From: Streptomyces sp. NBC_01214 | GTDB lineage: Bacteria; Actinomycetota; Actinomycetes; Streptomycetales; Streptomycetaceae | Assembly: GCF_026340975.1 (NCBI RefSeq) | Contig: NZ_JAPEOS010000001.1 | Coordinates: 1,882,501 to 1,946,500, forward strand | Direction: 5' to 3' | DNA: 64,000 nucleotides | Part shown: positions 33,303 to 40,055 of the stretch, one piece after another | Layout of the letters: each line of letters starts with the position of its first letter | How positions within the stretch are numbered: position 1 is the first letter of the stretch | The notes under the pieces: model-generated | Seen by the model: only the letters and a program-made list of their open reading frames with translations | The model's database searches: none | What the model was told of the DNA's origin: nothing | Position numbers and translations under genes: made by a program

Positions 33303-33350
33303 TGACCTGCTGAAACACGTGAGACGCACGGGGCCCCCGGAGCCGTGTGC
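33303..33350 (+). repeat. TGACCTG-TGAAAC repeat, copy 1
   Basis: TGACCTGCTGAAACACGTGA continues GACGCACG and ends CCGGAGCCGTGTGC. Copies 2 and 3 lie at 36118 and 36731, flanking att site 3. Upstream, GCGGCCTATTTGTGGA (about 33257) recurs as GCGGCCTATTCGTGGA (about 36070). The unit is probably part of an attP flank carried by related elements. Confidence 0.5.
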
Positions 33351-33354
33351 ACTA

Positions 33355-33385
33355 AAGCGGCCCCTGACTGGGTCTGGGGCCGCTT
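33355..33385. terminator. Hairpin terminator
   Basis: AAGCGGCCCC (33355-33364) pairs perfectly with GGGGCCGCTT (33376-33385). It lies between the small cargo operon or repeat block and the reverse-strand regulators ending at 33409, so it may serve the latter. Confidence 0.55.
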
Positions 33386-33408
33386 CCTGTATCTCGTGAG
33401 AGTTCTTG

Positions 33409-33660
33409 CTAGCTAGGGTGCGACAGCGGTTCTTCGTGGATGGACGGGGATGGGCGCGGGAGGCGGTGTCCGCGGCTGGTCGCTACGCGGACTGCGTTTC
33501 GGAGAGCTTCGGTCAGCTCCTGTGCCAGAAGACGGAGTTCCCTGGGATCCGAGTCCAAGTCGGCGAGGACGTCGCTGGCGCGGGCCAGGAGCTCAGATCC
33601 CAATCCGATTTGGATCTCTTCGGTGTTGTCGGCCAGGCGGGACAGCCGTGCTAACCGTGT
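33409..33660 (-). pseudogene. C-terminal remnant of a helical Streptomyces protein
   Basis: The frame reads TRLARLSRLADNTEEIQIGL, then GSELLARASDVLADLDSDPR and ELRLLAQELTEALRNAVRVA. It looks like the C-terminal part of a conserved helical protein. The frame has no good start: its upstream end lies out of frame inside the truncated GntR gene (33593-33988). The two appear joined by a deletion or frameshift near 33640. An ATG at 33603 would allow a 64-residue product. Confidence 0.45.
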
Positions 33661-33988
33661 AGCGGGTGGCGAGTTGGGCCTCCGAGGGGAGACGTTCGCC
33701 AGCTTTGAGCTGGCCCGACGAGATCTGGTGACGGAGGTCGTCGGCGATGACGTGGCGGCGTGAGGGCATAAGGCGGATCATTCGAAGGGCGATGAGTCGG
33801 CTCCGCGCATGCATCGTCAGCACCTCGCCCGACTCGAAGAACAGTCGCTTGGCGCCGGCGGGAAGCTGAACGAGGTTGGCCACACGGCACGGTTGGCCGC
33901 CGATCTGGATGACATCGCCACGTTGCACGCTGATCGAAGTGATCTCGATGTTGGCGGCGAGCGCGCCGCTGGGAGCCCAGCCCCTCAC
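33593..33988 (-). CDS. Fused small protein plus truncated GntR HTH
   Basis: The GTG at 33988 overlaps the upstream stop. Residues 1-73 (NIEITSISVQRGDVIQIGGQ, then RLFFESGEVLTMHARSRLIA) resemble a small beta-rich protein found singly in other Streptomyces. Residues 74-120 (MPSRRHVIADDLRHQISSGQ, then LKAGERLPSEAQLATRYTVS) are the first two thirds of a GntR winged HTH. It breaks off after TVSTA into unrelated residues. No stop separates the parts; the ATG at 33769 may be the original GntR start. It is likely a decayed gene. Confidence 0.5.
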   Translation of the reverse strand: MRGWAPSGALAANIEITSISVQRGDVIQIGGQPCRVANLVQLPAGAKRLFFESGEVLTMHARSRLIALRMIRLMPSRRHVIADDLRHQISSGQLKAGERLPSEAQLATRYTVSTAVPPGRQHRRDPNRIGI

Positions 33989-34227
33989 TGGTTCACCTGC
34001 CGCAGTGTCGGCGCAGCGCCCGGGGTGTGGCAGTAGCAGTCGCAGGCCTCGTAGATCACGGGGACGCCGACGGGCGCGGTGGCGGGGGACGACAGGGCGC
34101 ATTTGGGGTGTGTGCCGATCACGCACGAGCTCGAACGGAAAGTCGTCGCCGCGGGCGTTGCAGGTGGGGATGTGGGGAGGTGTTGCCCACTGGTGCGGGC
34201 GGTGGTGGGGCCCATACGGTTGTGCAC
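33985..34227 (-). CDS. Small Cys-containing hypothetical protein
   Basis: The 80 residues end VIYEACDCYCHTPGAAPTLR, and the middle has VIGTHPKCALSSPATAPVG. The Cys pairs (CVIG, KCAL, CDCYCH) could bind a metal. Similar proteins precede small regulators in Streptomyces, as far as I recall. It overlaps the next gene by 4 bases. Confidence 0.5.
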   Translation of the reverse strand: MHNRMGPTTARTSGQHLPTSPPATPAATTFRSSSCVIGTHPKCALSSPATAPVGVPVIYEACDCYCHTPGAAPTLRQVNQ

Positions 34228-34239
34228 GCTGATCAGCTC

Positions 34240-34518
34240 CTATCGCTGATGGCCAGGTCCCCGGACATCGCCCGTCGCGGGGACCGCTTTGTTTACGGCG
34301 GCCCAGAGGGTGCGGCCGGTCAGGCTGCTGGCGAGGAGCCCGAATCGATCGGCCTCCGCCACGACTTCCAGGACCTCCCGCCACGATTCGGCGGGCAGCG
34401 CTTCCGGTACCTCCGCCTCGATCGACGTGTACGTGGTGTGCGGCTCCACGCGCGTGGCCAGCCCGAGGGCCGACAACCGGGCGGCGAGGTCCTCGGCCCT
34501 TGCTTCCGAAGCGGGCAC
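34240..34518 (-). CDS. Small hypothetical protein upstream of a GntR switch
   Basis: This 92-residue protein (EDLAARLSALGLATRVEP, then EVPEALPAESWREVLEVVAE and FGLLASSLTGRTLWAAV) has an alpha/beta pattern with no known motif. It is divergent to the GntR gene at 34597 and shares its operator region, so it and the genes to 33409 are probably regulated together. Confidence 0.55.
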   Translation of the reverse strand: MPASEARAEDLAARLSALGLATRVEPHTTYTSIEAEVPEALPAESWREVLEVVAEADRFGLLASSLTGRTLWAAVNKAVPATGDVRGPGHQR

Positions 34519-34554
34519 AGAGGGCCTCCGTCACCAATCCAACACGTTGAGTGA

Positions 34555-34590
34555 AGCTAGTTAACTAGATTAGAGCTAGTGGACTAGATT
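34555..34590. promoter_or_regulatory. GntR operator, two tandem palindromic boxes
   Basis: AGCTAGTTAACTAGATT (34555-34571) is repeated as AGCTAGTGGACTAGATT (34574-34590), 15 of 17 bases identical. The first contains the perfect palindrome CTAGTTAACTAG. The boxes lie between divergent genes, immediately before the GntR start. Confidence 0.65.
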
Positions 34591-34596
34591 TTCCAC

Positions 34597-35352
34597 ATGC
34601 CTGAGCTGCCGCCTTATCTCCGCATCGCCGACGTCCTGCGGCAGCGGATCGCGGAGCACGTGTGGACGGCCGGCGATCGTCTCCCCTCTCGCTCCCAGAT
34701 CGCCGAGGAGTGCGGCGTGGGCGAGAACGTGGTCCGGCGGGCGCAGGAGCTACTGATCTCCCAAGGAGTGCTGGAGGGTCGCGCGGGTTCGGGCACATAC
34801 GTCGCCGAGGCTCGTCGGCGCGTACGGATCGTTCGGTCCGCGGCTCGTGGGCAGCCCGGTGGTTCTCCGTTCCGGGCGGACATGCACGCCCTAGGCAAAC
34901 AGGGCAACTGGGAGAGCCGGACCGAAGCGAAGGTGCCGGCCCCGGCCGAGATCGCGGCGCGGCTCGGAATCGCCGAGGGCGACCTGTGCGTGCGTACGAT
35001 CTATGAGTTCCTCGCGAATGGACGGCCAGTGCAGCTGTCGACGAGTTGGGAGCCGTACGAGCTCACCGGAGGCACGCTCATCGTCCTTCCGGAGGGTGGA
35101 CCGCACGCGGGCGTTGGCGTCGTGAACCGGATGGCCGCGATCGGGATCACCGTGAGCCATGCGGTGGAACAGCCGGAGCCGCGACAGGCGACCGCCGAGG
35201 AGGCATCGCTCCTTGGGATCCAGAAGGCCGCTCTGGTCACGCACATCCGGCGGACGTACTACAGCGACGAGGGGCAGCCTGTGGAGACGGCAGATATTGT
35301 CATCCCCGCCGCGCTGTGCGAGGTCGTCTATGAGATCCCCGTCAGCCGCTAA
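34597..35352 (+). CDS. GntR-family regulator with UTRA domain
   Basis: This 251-residue protein has an N-terminal winged HTH (LRIADVLRQRIAEHVWTAGDRLPSR, then ECGVGENVVRRAQELLISQGVLEGRAG) and a UTRA-like effector domain (LCVRTIYEFLANGRPVQLSTSWEP, later ALVTHIRRTYYSDEGQPVETADIV). It would bind the paired CTAG boxes just upstream and repress the divergent genes. It looks complete. Its first 45 coding bases are duplicated in degraded form at 38971. Confidence 0.85.
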   Translation: MPELPPYLRIADVLRQRIAEHVWTAGDRLPSRSQIAEECGVGENVVRRAQELLISQGVLEGRAGSGTYVAEARRRVRIVRSAARGQPGGSPFRADMHALGKQGNWESRTEAKVPAPAEIAARLGIAEGDLCVRTIYEFLANGRPVQLSTSWEPYELTGGTLIVLPEGGPHAGVGVVNRMAAIGITVSHAVEQPEPRQATAEEASLLGIQKAALVTHIRRTYYSDEGQPVETADIVIPAALCEVVYEIPVSR

Positions 35353-35412
35353 TCGCTGGCATGCCCAAGAGGGGGCGGTCGCGGGCGAGCACCAGACAGC
35401 AGGGTCTCGCCT

Positions 35413-35862
35413 TCAACGCCGCTTCAGAACCTTGCGCATCTCCTCGATCGAGGCGGAGCGAGCCTGGCGGACGGCCCGCCAAGCATGCACGTACTCGCCC
35501 GAGTCCGAGGCGTGGCCGGCCACCACCACGTCATGGAAATCGAGCACGCTAAGGATCGCGAGACCAGCCTTGTCGACCAGCGGCTTTTCAGCCACCAGCT
35601 CCAGTCGATGCTGTGCCGTGTAGACGCCGTGCTCACCCATTGCGATGTGCCCGATACCCACACGTTCGGGAGATGGTTCCGCTCGGGTGAATGCGTCTCT
35701 GGCTTCAGATAGGGCAGTCAGGTACTCCGTAAACGCGGTACGCAGCGTTTCGCGATCCCTCTCCGTCAAGTCGCGACGCCATCGCACTTGATCAGCGACG
35801 AGGGTGGCTAGTACTCCGAGCACTGCGCCCACCCCTGTCGCCGCAATCGTCGACCACTGCAT
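35413..35862 (-). CDS. Membrane-anchored hypothetical protein
   Basis: This 149-residue protein begins MQWSTIAATGVGAVLGVLATL, a single N-terminal membrane anchor. A positively charged helix (RWRRDLTERDRETLRTAFTEY) follows, then a helical body to the basic end EEMRKVLKRR. Such proteins recur singly in Streptomyces accessory DNA. It is convergent with the GntR gene. The function is unknown. Confidence 0.6.
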   Translation of the reverse strand: MQWSTIAATGVGAVLGVLATLVADQVRWRRDLTERDRETLRTAFTEYLTALSEARDAFTRAEPSPERVGIGHIAMGEHGVYTAQHRLELVAEKPLVDKAGLAILSVLDFHDVVVAGHASDSGEYVHAWRAVRQARSASIEEMRKVLKRR

Positions 35863-36269
35863 CTGTCCCCCTCAGGTCCCGCTGCCAGTAGCAGTACAGC
35901 AGCGAGGTGCCAGCAGCCACAGCCGAACTGAGATCTCTAGCGGAGCCTCGGCGTAGCCTGCGCCCGACAGCAGCCGCCCTGCCTAGAGCAACGGGTCAGA
36001 TGCGGCTGATTGCGCCCGAAGTGGGCTTTCAGTGACGGGCATAGCCGTCCCCAGCTTCGGCGCCAGCTGCGGCCTATTCGTGGACTGAAGGAGCGAACGA
36101 CGCAGCTCCTGGGCCCCTGACCTGGTGAAACGAGTGAGACGCGCGAGGCCTCCGTCGTCGTGTGCCGGCGGTGCTCCTGTCCGCCTTGTCTGCGCCTTCC
36201 CAGAGGTTTTCCTTGGCGAGACCATCCCGGGGTCCGATGGTCGACGACGCTGGAAGCAGGTGGGGGCGG
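35863..36269. other. Gene-free stretch with repeated flank sequence
   Basis: No credible gene is seen. The stretch carries GCGGCCTATTCGTGGA (near 36070) and the second TGACCTG-TGAAAC repeat (36118), both also present at 33257-33350. It is probably the non-coding attP-side flank of element 2. Confidence 0.4.
36118..36165 (+). repeat. TGACCTG-TGAAAC repeat, copy 2
   Basis: TGACCTGGTGAAACGAGTGA continues GACGCGCG and ends CGTGTGC, similar to copy 1 at 33303. GGGCCCC directly before it is shared with copy 3 (36731). Confidence 0.5.
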
Positions 36270-36446
36270 ATGACTCAGCCTAGGTGTGGGGCGATGACAA
36301 GCAAGGGGCGGCCGTGCACCAAGCCCGCGATCATGAACAGCTCTCGGTGTCAGTTACACCAGGGCGGCTGGTCGAGCTATGGAGTGGCGCAGCGGAAGAA
36401 GAAGGAAGCCGAAGCCAAGATGTGGAAGCTTCGCAAGAAGAAGTGA
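36270..36446 (+). CDS. Small Cys/Lys-rich phage-type protein
   Basis: The ATG at 36270 follows GGGGGCGG and starts MTQPRCGAMTSKGRPCTKPA, then SSRCQLHQGG. This CG-x(n)-G-x-PC-x(n)-RC-x-x-H-x-GG pattern is that of small zinc-binding phage and mobile-element proteins. The C-terminus is very basic (QRKKKEAEAKMWKLRKKK). It is the last gene before att site 3. Nucleic-acid binding is likely from composition. Confidence 0.6.
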   Translation: MTQPRCGAMTSKGRPCTKPAIMNSSRCQLHQGGWSSYGVAQRKKKEAEAKMWKLRKKK

Positions 36447-36481
36447 GCTGGTGGGCGGCCTGCCCCTGACATCCACGGGTG

Positions 36482-36520
36482 AGCAGATGTCGGCGGTTCG
36501 AAACCGTCCGCGCCCACCAG
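36482..36520 (+). repeat. Attachment site 3: shortened tRNA 3'-end copy
   Basis: Thirty-nine bases (AGCAGATGTCGGCGGTTCGA onward to CACCAG) are identical to the 12541 and 26902 copies. The anticodon-loop part is missing. It marks the right end of element 2 and is followed by the same terminator sequence as att site 1. Confidence 0.8.
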
Positions 36521-36523
36521 TGC

Positions 36524-36557
36524 AAAGGCCCCCAACCGATCACGGTTGGGGGCCTTT
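36524..36557 (+). terminator. Terminator next to att site 3
   Basis: AAAGGCCCCCAACC (36524-36537) pairs perfectly with GGTTGGGGGCCTTT (36544-36557). The stem core equals that of att site 1, and the bases after it (GGCGGTTCCAAGTGACGGCA) also match, showing common descent with element 1. Confidence 0.75.
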
Positions 36558-36584
36558 GGCGGTTCCAAGTGACGGCAGTCGCCC

Positions 36585-36725
36585 ACCCCGTCGGCCGCCG
36601 ACGGCGCAGTGCTCGGCCCACGTGCCTTATGTCCGCGCGCTGCACGTCGTGCAATCGGACCACCCGAAGGACGGCGTCCTTGCGCACCCGGGTGAAGGAG
36701 TTGAGCCCCTTGCTGACATCGGAGG
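36585..36725 (-). pseudogene. Integrase relic (third element)
   Basis: Reverse-strand translation gives NSFTRVRKDAVLRVVRLHD joined to VQRADIRHVGRALRRRRPTG. The first part equals the element-2 integrase around RSFTRVAKDAGLRVVRLHD, and the second equals the integrase end (GHMDRMLRRRRPTE). About 50 residues, including the catalytic His-x-x-Arg continuation, GHS and Tyr, are deleted. It sits where an intact int would be relative to att site 3, so it is the stump of an older element. Confidence 0.75.
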
Positions 36726-36730
36726 GCCCC

Positions 36731-36778
36731 TGACCTGCTGAAACGCGTGGCAGGCACCGGGTTTCCGGAGCTGTGCGT
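36731..36778 (+). repeat. TGACCTG-TGAAAC repeat, copy 3
   Basis: TGACCTGCTGAAACGCGTGG is followed by a diverged tail (CCGGAGCTGTGCG). It lies between the integrase relic and the Imm32-like gene, downstream of att site 3. Confidence 0.45.
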
Positions 36779-36790
36779 ACGGGCGGCACG

Positions 36791-37090
36791 ATGGGCTCCA
36801 TGAGCCCTGGATCCAACAGCACACCCGTCGAGAGCACCCAAGTCACGGTCGTGACCGATGGTGTCGCGCACGTCTTCACGTGGGAGGCGGACGCGCGGAT
36901 CGAGGTGCGGAGCCTCGGGAGTGAGGTCGTCATCGAGGCGAACGCCGCGGGTCTCAGGACGCTTGCGGCGCATTTGCTCGTGCTTGCCGGCGACGGCGTT
37001 CCCGAGGGGAGCCACCTGCACCTCGAAGACGGCAACGGTCTGGAGGAAGGCTCCGTCGGCTTGGTCCTGGAGCGCGGCGACGGCGAGTGA
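36791..37090 (+). CDS. Imm32-like immunity protein
   Basis: Starts at 36791 or 36800 are possible, giving 96-99 residues. The core ARIEVRSLGSEVVIEANAAG, then LRTLAAHLLVLAGDGVPEG and SHLHLEDGNGLEEGS, matches the Imm32 immunity family as I remember it. Such proteins usually neutralise a contact-dependent or polymorphic toxin encoded next door. No toxin gene is present here, so it is orphan, consistent with the surrounding decayed DNA or with an acquired immunity role. Confidence 0.65.
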   Translation: MGSMSPGSNSTPVESTQVTVVTDGVAHVFTWEADARIEVRSLGSEVVIEANAAGLRTLAAHLLVLAGDGVPEGSHLHLEDGNGLEEGSVGLVLERGDGE

Positions 37091-37207
37091 GGGCACCCGA
37101 CGCCGGCTGCTCGCCCGTCCCCGGAGCCGAATGCCGGACAACCGGCGGTGCTCGCCTATGGTTTGAAGTTGATCATCAGATGGTGTGAGCAGCGAGGGGG
37201 CGCGAAC

Positions 37208-37843
37208 GTGCGCGGATTGAAGGGCGCCGTGGGGTCCGTCGGACTGGTTCTGCTGCTCGCGGGGTGCGGCGGTGACGCATCGAAGCCGGAGTCGGAGCCG
37301 CTCGGCAAGGACACCGGGATCCGGTACGACAAGTCCCAGGTGCCGACGGTCCAGAACATGACCTGTGACCGCAAGCGCGGCTCGATCCGGTACGGACTCA
37401 ACGCCCACAAGGACGATTCCCTGTCCGAGCACAAGGGGGAGAAGGACTCCGAGGACTATGTCTGCCACGGGCCGGACCGGATCAGTCTCGCCGTCGGAGG
37501 GCGGACGGTAGCGGCACCGCACATCGCGGCCGAGTACGACCTCTACGGAGCCGTTCCGGACCCGCTCAAGACCGTCAAGACCGTGTACACCGAATCCTTG
37601 GCGGAGGACCACGAACGCACCCTGGTCGGCGAGGCGGAGACGGTCACCACCAAGACGGCCGCGATCACCTGCCAGAAGAACGTCTTCGAGACCTTCCCCA
37701 TGACCACCTGCCTGTGGGCGAACCACGGCGCGGTCGGCGCGGTCGACTTCTATCCGCCTGCGGGCCGGCACCTCGAGATCGCGGAAGCGGTCGCCCGTAC
37801 CAAGGAACTCATCGCGACCGGCCTGGTCGAATCCCCGCGCTGA
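37208..37843 (+). CDS. Lipoprotein of unknown function
   Basis: The GTG at 37208 gives 211 residues with a lipoprotein signal (GAVGSVGLVLLLAGC, lipobox LAGC at about residue 19). The mature part has several Cys residues (MTCDRKRG, YVCHGP, ITCQKN, TTCLW), two conserved-looking blocks (DRISLAVGGRTVAAPHIAAEY) and no enzyme motif. It should be attached to the outer face of the membrane. It lies between two integrase relics, so it may be cargo or a chromosomal neighbour. Confidence 0.65.
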   Translation: MRGLKGAVGSVGLVLLLAGCGGDASKPESEPLGKDTGIRYDKSQVPTVQNMTCDRKRGSIRYGLNAHKDDSLSEHKGEKDSEDYVCHGPDRISLAVGGRTVAAPHIAAEYDLYGAVPDPLKTVKTVYTESLAEDHERTLVGEAETVTTKTAAITCQKNVFETFPMTTCLWANHGAVGAVDFYPPAGRHLEIAEAVARTKELIATGLVESPR

Positions 37844-37845
37844 CC

Positions 37846-37972
37846 TCGTGGGCCGGTCCTCGCCACGTTGCCGCAGCAGCGGGTCCATGTGCCTGATGTC
37901 CGCGGACTCGTTCGTCGTGACGGCGATCTGCGCGTGCCCGAAGATCTCCACCACGATCCGGGACGGAAACAT
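37846..37972 (-). pseudogene. Second integrase relic
   Basis: Reverse translation reads FPSRIVVEIFGHAQIAVTTN, then ESADIRHMDPLLRQRGEDRP. It matches the integrase C-terminus (PPRVVMEILGHSQIAVTMNVY ... GHMDRLLRGRR) with the catalytic Tyr region deleted. No att core is found beside it. It is another trace of insertions at this tRNA-derived locus. Confidence 0.7.
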
Positions 37973-38397
37973 GAGTACGGGCTCCGCGAGGACGGCCGGC
38001 TCCCGGCGATCCGTCGTGCGGACAAAGGGGCTTGGGACTTCCGGGCGGCGGAGTCATCGAACTCACCGGGTTCCCGGAGGCCGGCGTACGCCGCGAGGGC
38101 CGGGAAGGGCCGGGAAGGGCCGGGCATCGACGACGAGGTGGACGAACTCACGGGGTTCACATGCACACCGCCCCCGGTATCGTCGCCCTGGTCTTCCGCT
38201 GCAAGCCGTCCGACCGGACCGAGCACACGGTCGGGAGAACCGGCCGCGGTTGCCCGACCGATCCCCCGACGAGGTCGTGGCCCAGATGCCCGAGGCGCTC
38301 CGATCGGCCTCCTCGGCGCCCTGGATGGCGCGGGCCCGCACGTCCGCAGCCACGACGGCCGCCCTCTCACCACGAGCACACAACGAAGGGACCGGCT

Positions 38398-38871
38398 GTG
38401 CCTGAAGTTGCCCTGAGATTCGATCGTCTCCCCGAGGCACGCTCCTATGACGACCTCAAGTTGACCATCGACACCTTTGAGTACATATGCGATTCGTCCT
38501 ATCTCTCGATAAACCTCTATCCGACGGACACGGACGACCTGGGCGGAGCACTCGCGCGCTTGCTCGAGCAGTGGATCACTCAGGTTGATGGGCTTCGCAG
38601 CTTGGGTGGCACCGCCTACCTGCCCTACGACTTCGCAGACCAGTGCACGGCATGGCTACGCGTGTCTTCAGTGGACGGGCATGCGGCCGAGGTTCAAGCC
38701 GGCTGGAGCGAGATCCCCGGATGGGACGTCAACCCCTTCAACTACATCCCCGAAGCCCGCGAGGTATCGGACTTCAGTCCACTCCCTGAAGCCCGGATCA
38801 CCTGTCTACTGAGCGATCTATCGGAACGCATCGCCGCCAACCGCATCGCCCTCGCATCCACGGGCAATTAG
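38398..38871 (+). CDS. Unknown 157-aa protein in accessory DNA
   Basis: The GTG at 38398 follows GAAGGGA and starts MPEVALRFDRLPEARSYDDL. The protein is soluble and acidic (YICDSSYLSINLYPTDTDDL, LARLLEQWITQVDGLRSLGG, AWLRVSSVDGHAAEVQAGW). Size and composition resemble immunity proteins of polymorphic toxins, but I recognise no family. The 500 bases upstream (37975-38397) show no gene, only a repeated CGAACTCAC-GGGTTC at 38058 and 38143. Confidence 0.55.
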   Translation: MPEVALRFDRLPEARSYDDLKLTIDTFEYICDSSYLSINLYPTDTDDLGGALARLLEQWITQVDGLRSLGGTAYLPYDFADQCTAWLRVSSVDGHAAEVQAGWSEIPGWDVNPFNYIPEAREVSDFSPLPEARITCLLSDLSERIAANRIALASTGN

Positions 38872-38970
38872 CACGCCAAGGGGTCCCCCACTTCATCAAG
38901 GCACTCGCTGCGGGCCCCGCCGCCCGGGCCGGCGCTCCTGCCTGCACCCCGTCCCAGTCCGGCCGCCTCC

Positions 38971-39014
38971 TCATCTCCGTATCACCGACGTCCTGCGGCA
39001 ACGGATCGCGGAGG
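38971..39014 (+). pseudogene. Fragment of a GntR gene start
   Basis: About 44 bases (TCATCTCCGTATCACCGACG, then TCCTGCGGCAACGGATCGCG) match the beginning of the GntR gene at 34611-34656 with few changes. No reading frame continues. It is a copy left by rearrangement or by a lost related element. Confidence 0.6.
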
Positions 39015-39065
39015 TCCGCAGGCTGAGACTGTTTCGCGTCCGGCGAAGGCTGGGCGCGCTTGTAG

Positions 39066-39115
39066 GGCGTCCGCGGGCGTCCGCGGGCGTCCGCGAGCGC
39101 CTGCGGGCGTCCTCG
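39066..39115 (+). repeat. Short GC-rich tandem repeat
   Basis: GGCGTCCGCG is repeated three times and then continues in degenerate copies (GAGCGCCTGC, GGGCGTCCTC). It lies in the gene-free stretch 38872-39229, which otherwise holds only the GntR fragment. Confidence 0.5.
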
Positions 39116-39229
39116 GCGGCCGTTTGTGTCGCGGAGTTCGGGGGTCTGCCCGGGCGGGTCATCGTGGGGGCCGGGTGTGGGGCGGTAGTGTGGCGCGCGT
39201 CAATTGAACTTGTTCAAACGGGGGGTGCC

Positions 39230-40027
39230 GTGGACGGGCTCGGCAAAGGCGTTCCAGCACGGACTCGGCCGGGCATCGCGCAGTGGTCGGTCTTCGGTGC
39301 CCAGGCGGTGGGGCTGGGGGTCGGGTTCGCACTCGCCGAACCCACCAGCCTGACGCCGGACTACACCAACGTCCTTGTTGCGATGTGCGTACTGCTCATA
39401 GCCGGTTCCGGGGCGATCGTGGGTCTCGTGATCGCGCTGGTGCGCCGGAAGTCCGGGGCGGCCTGGTGGGCAGCCACCTCCGCGACGGCCATCCCGGCGG
39501 TCCTGTTGATGCTGCCGTCGGCCGGGATGGGCACCTGGTTCGCCTGGTGTGCCGTTGCCCTCTGCGCGCCGCTCATCGGCATGTTCGTGAGCCTCCTGTG
39601 CGAGCGGCCGGAGCCGGAAGGTACGGGCGCGGGGGCCGCGTACGGGGCCGGCCGGGCAGCGGTCGCCCTGTCCGTCGTCGCGCTGGCGGTCTCGATGTTC
39701 TCGGGGGCGGGGGCGGAGGACGTCGACTACTCCGGTACCTGGACCACCCGCGAGCGCGACGTCATCCTCACGCTGAGCGGCTCACCTGGCGGGCGGGGGG
39801 GCTACACCCTGAGGTCGGCAACGTGTTCGGAGGAAGCCGACTGGACCCTCGACCACCCGCAGATGTCGACGTCGGTCCAGGTCTGGCTGCTCCGGGGCAG
39901 CGGGACCGCACGCTGCATACCCGGCCCCGACAACGTCATGCTGCACGTCGCCGGCGGCACCGTGGACAAGCCCGTCCTGAGTGCGACCGGCCCGAACGGC
40001 ACCGTTTGGTTCCTCGCCCGGCAGTGA
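39230..40027 (+). CDS. Membrane protein with extracytoplasmic domain
   Basis: The GTG at 39230 (MDGLGKGVPARTRPGIAQWS) gives 265 residues with about five membrane segments up to residue 163 (VLVAMCVLLIAGSGAIVGLVIALV, ATAIPAVLLMLPSAG, WCAVALCAPLIGMFVSLLC, AVALSVVALAVSMFSGA). The last 100 residues form an exported beta-rich domain (DVDYSGTWTTRERDVILTLS) with two Cys. I recognise no family. It is the first gene that looks chromosomal after the relic zone. Confidence 0.6.
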   Translation: MDGLGKGVPARTRPGIAQWSVFGAQAVGLGVGFALAEPTSLTPDYTNVLVAMCVLLIAGSGAIVGLVIALVRRKSGAAWWAATSATAIPAVLLMLPSAGMGTWFAWCAVALCAPLIGMFVSLLCERPEPEGTGAGAAYGAGRAAVALSVVALAVSMFSGAGAEDVDYSGTWTTRERDVILTLSGSPGGRGGYTLRSATCSEEADWTLDHPQMSTSVQVWLLRGSGTARCIPGPDNVMLHVAGGTVDKPVLSATGPNGTVWFLARQ

Positions 40028-40055
40028 CGGGAGGCGCGACCCGTCACGCCGGCGC

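Noticed and set aside
36377-37972. 531-residue reverse open frame across the relic zone
   Set aside because: It joins the 37.9-kb integrase relic to antisense of the lipoprotein and the Imm32-like gene; not a single gene.
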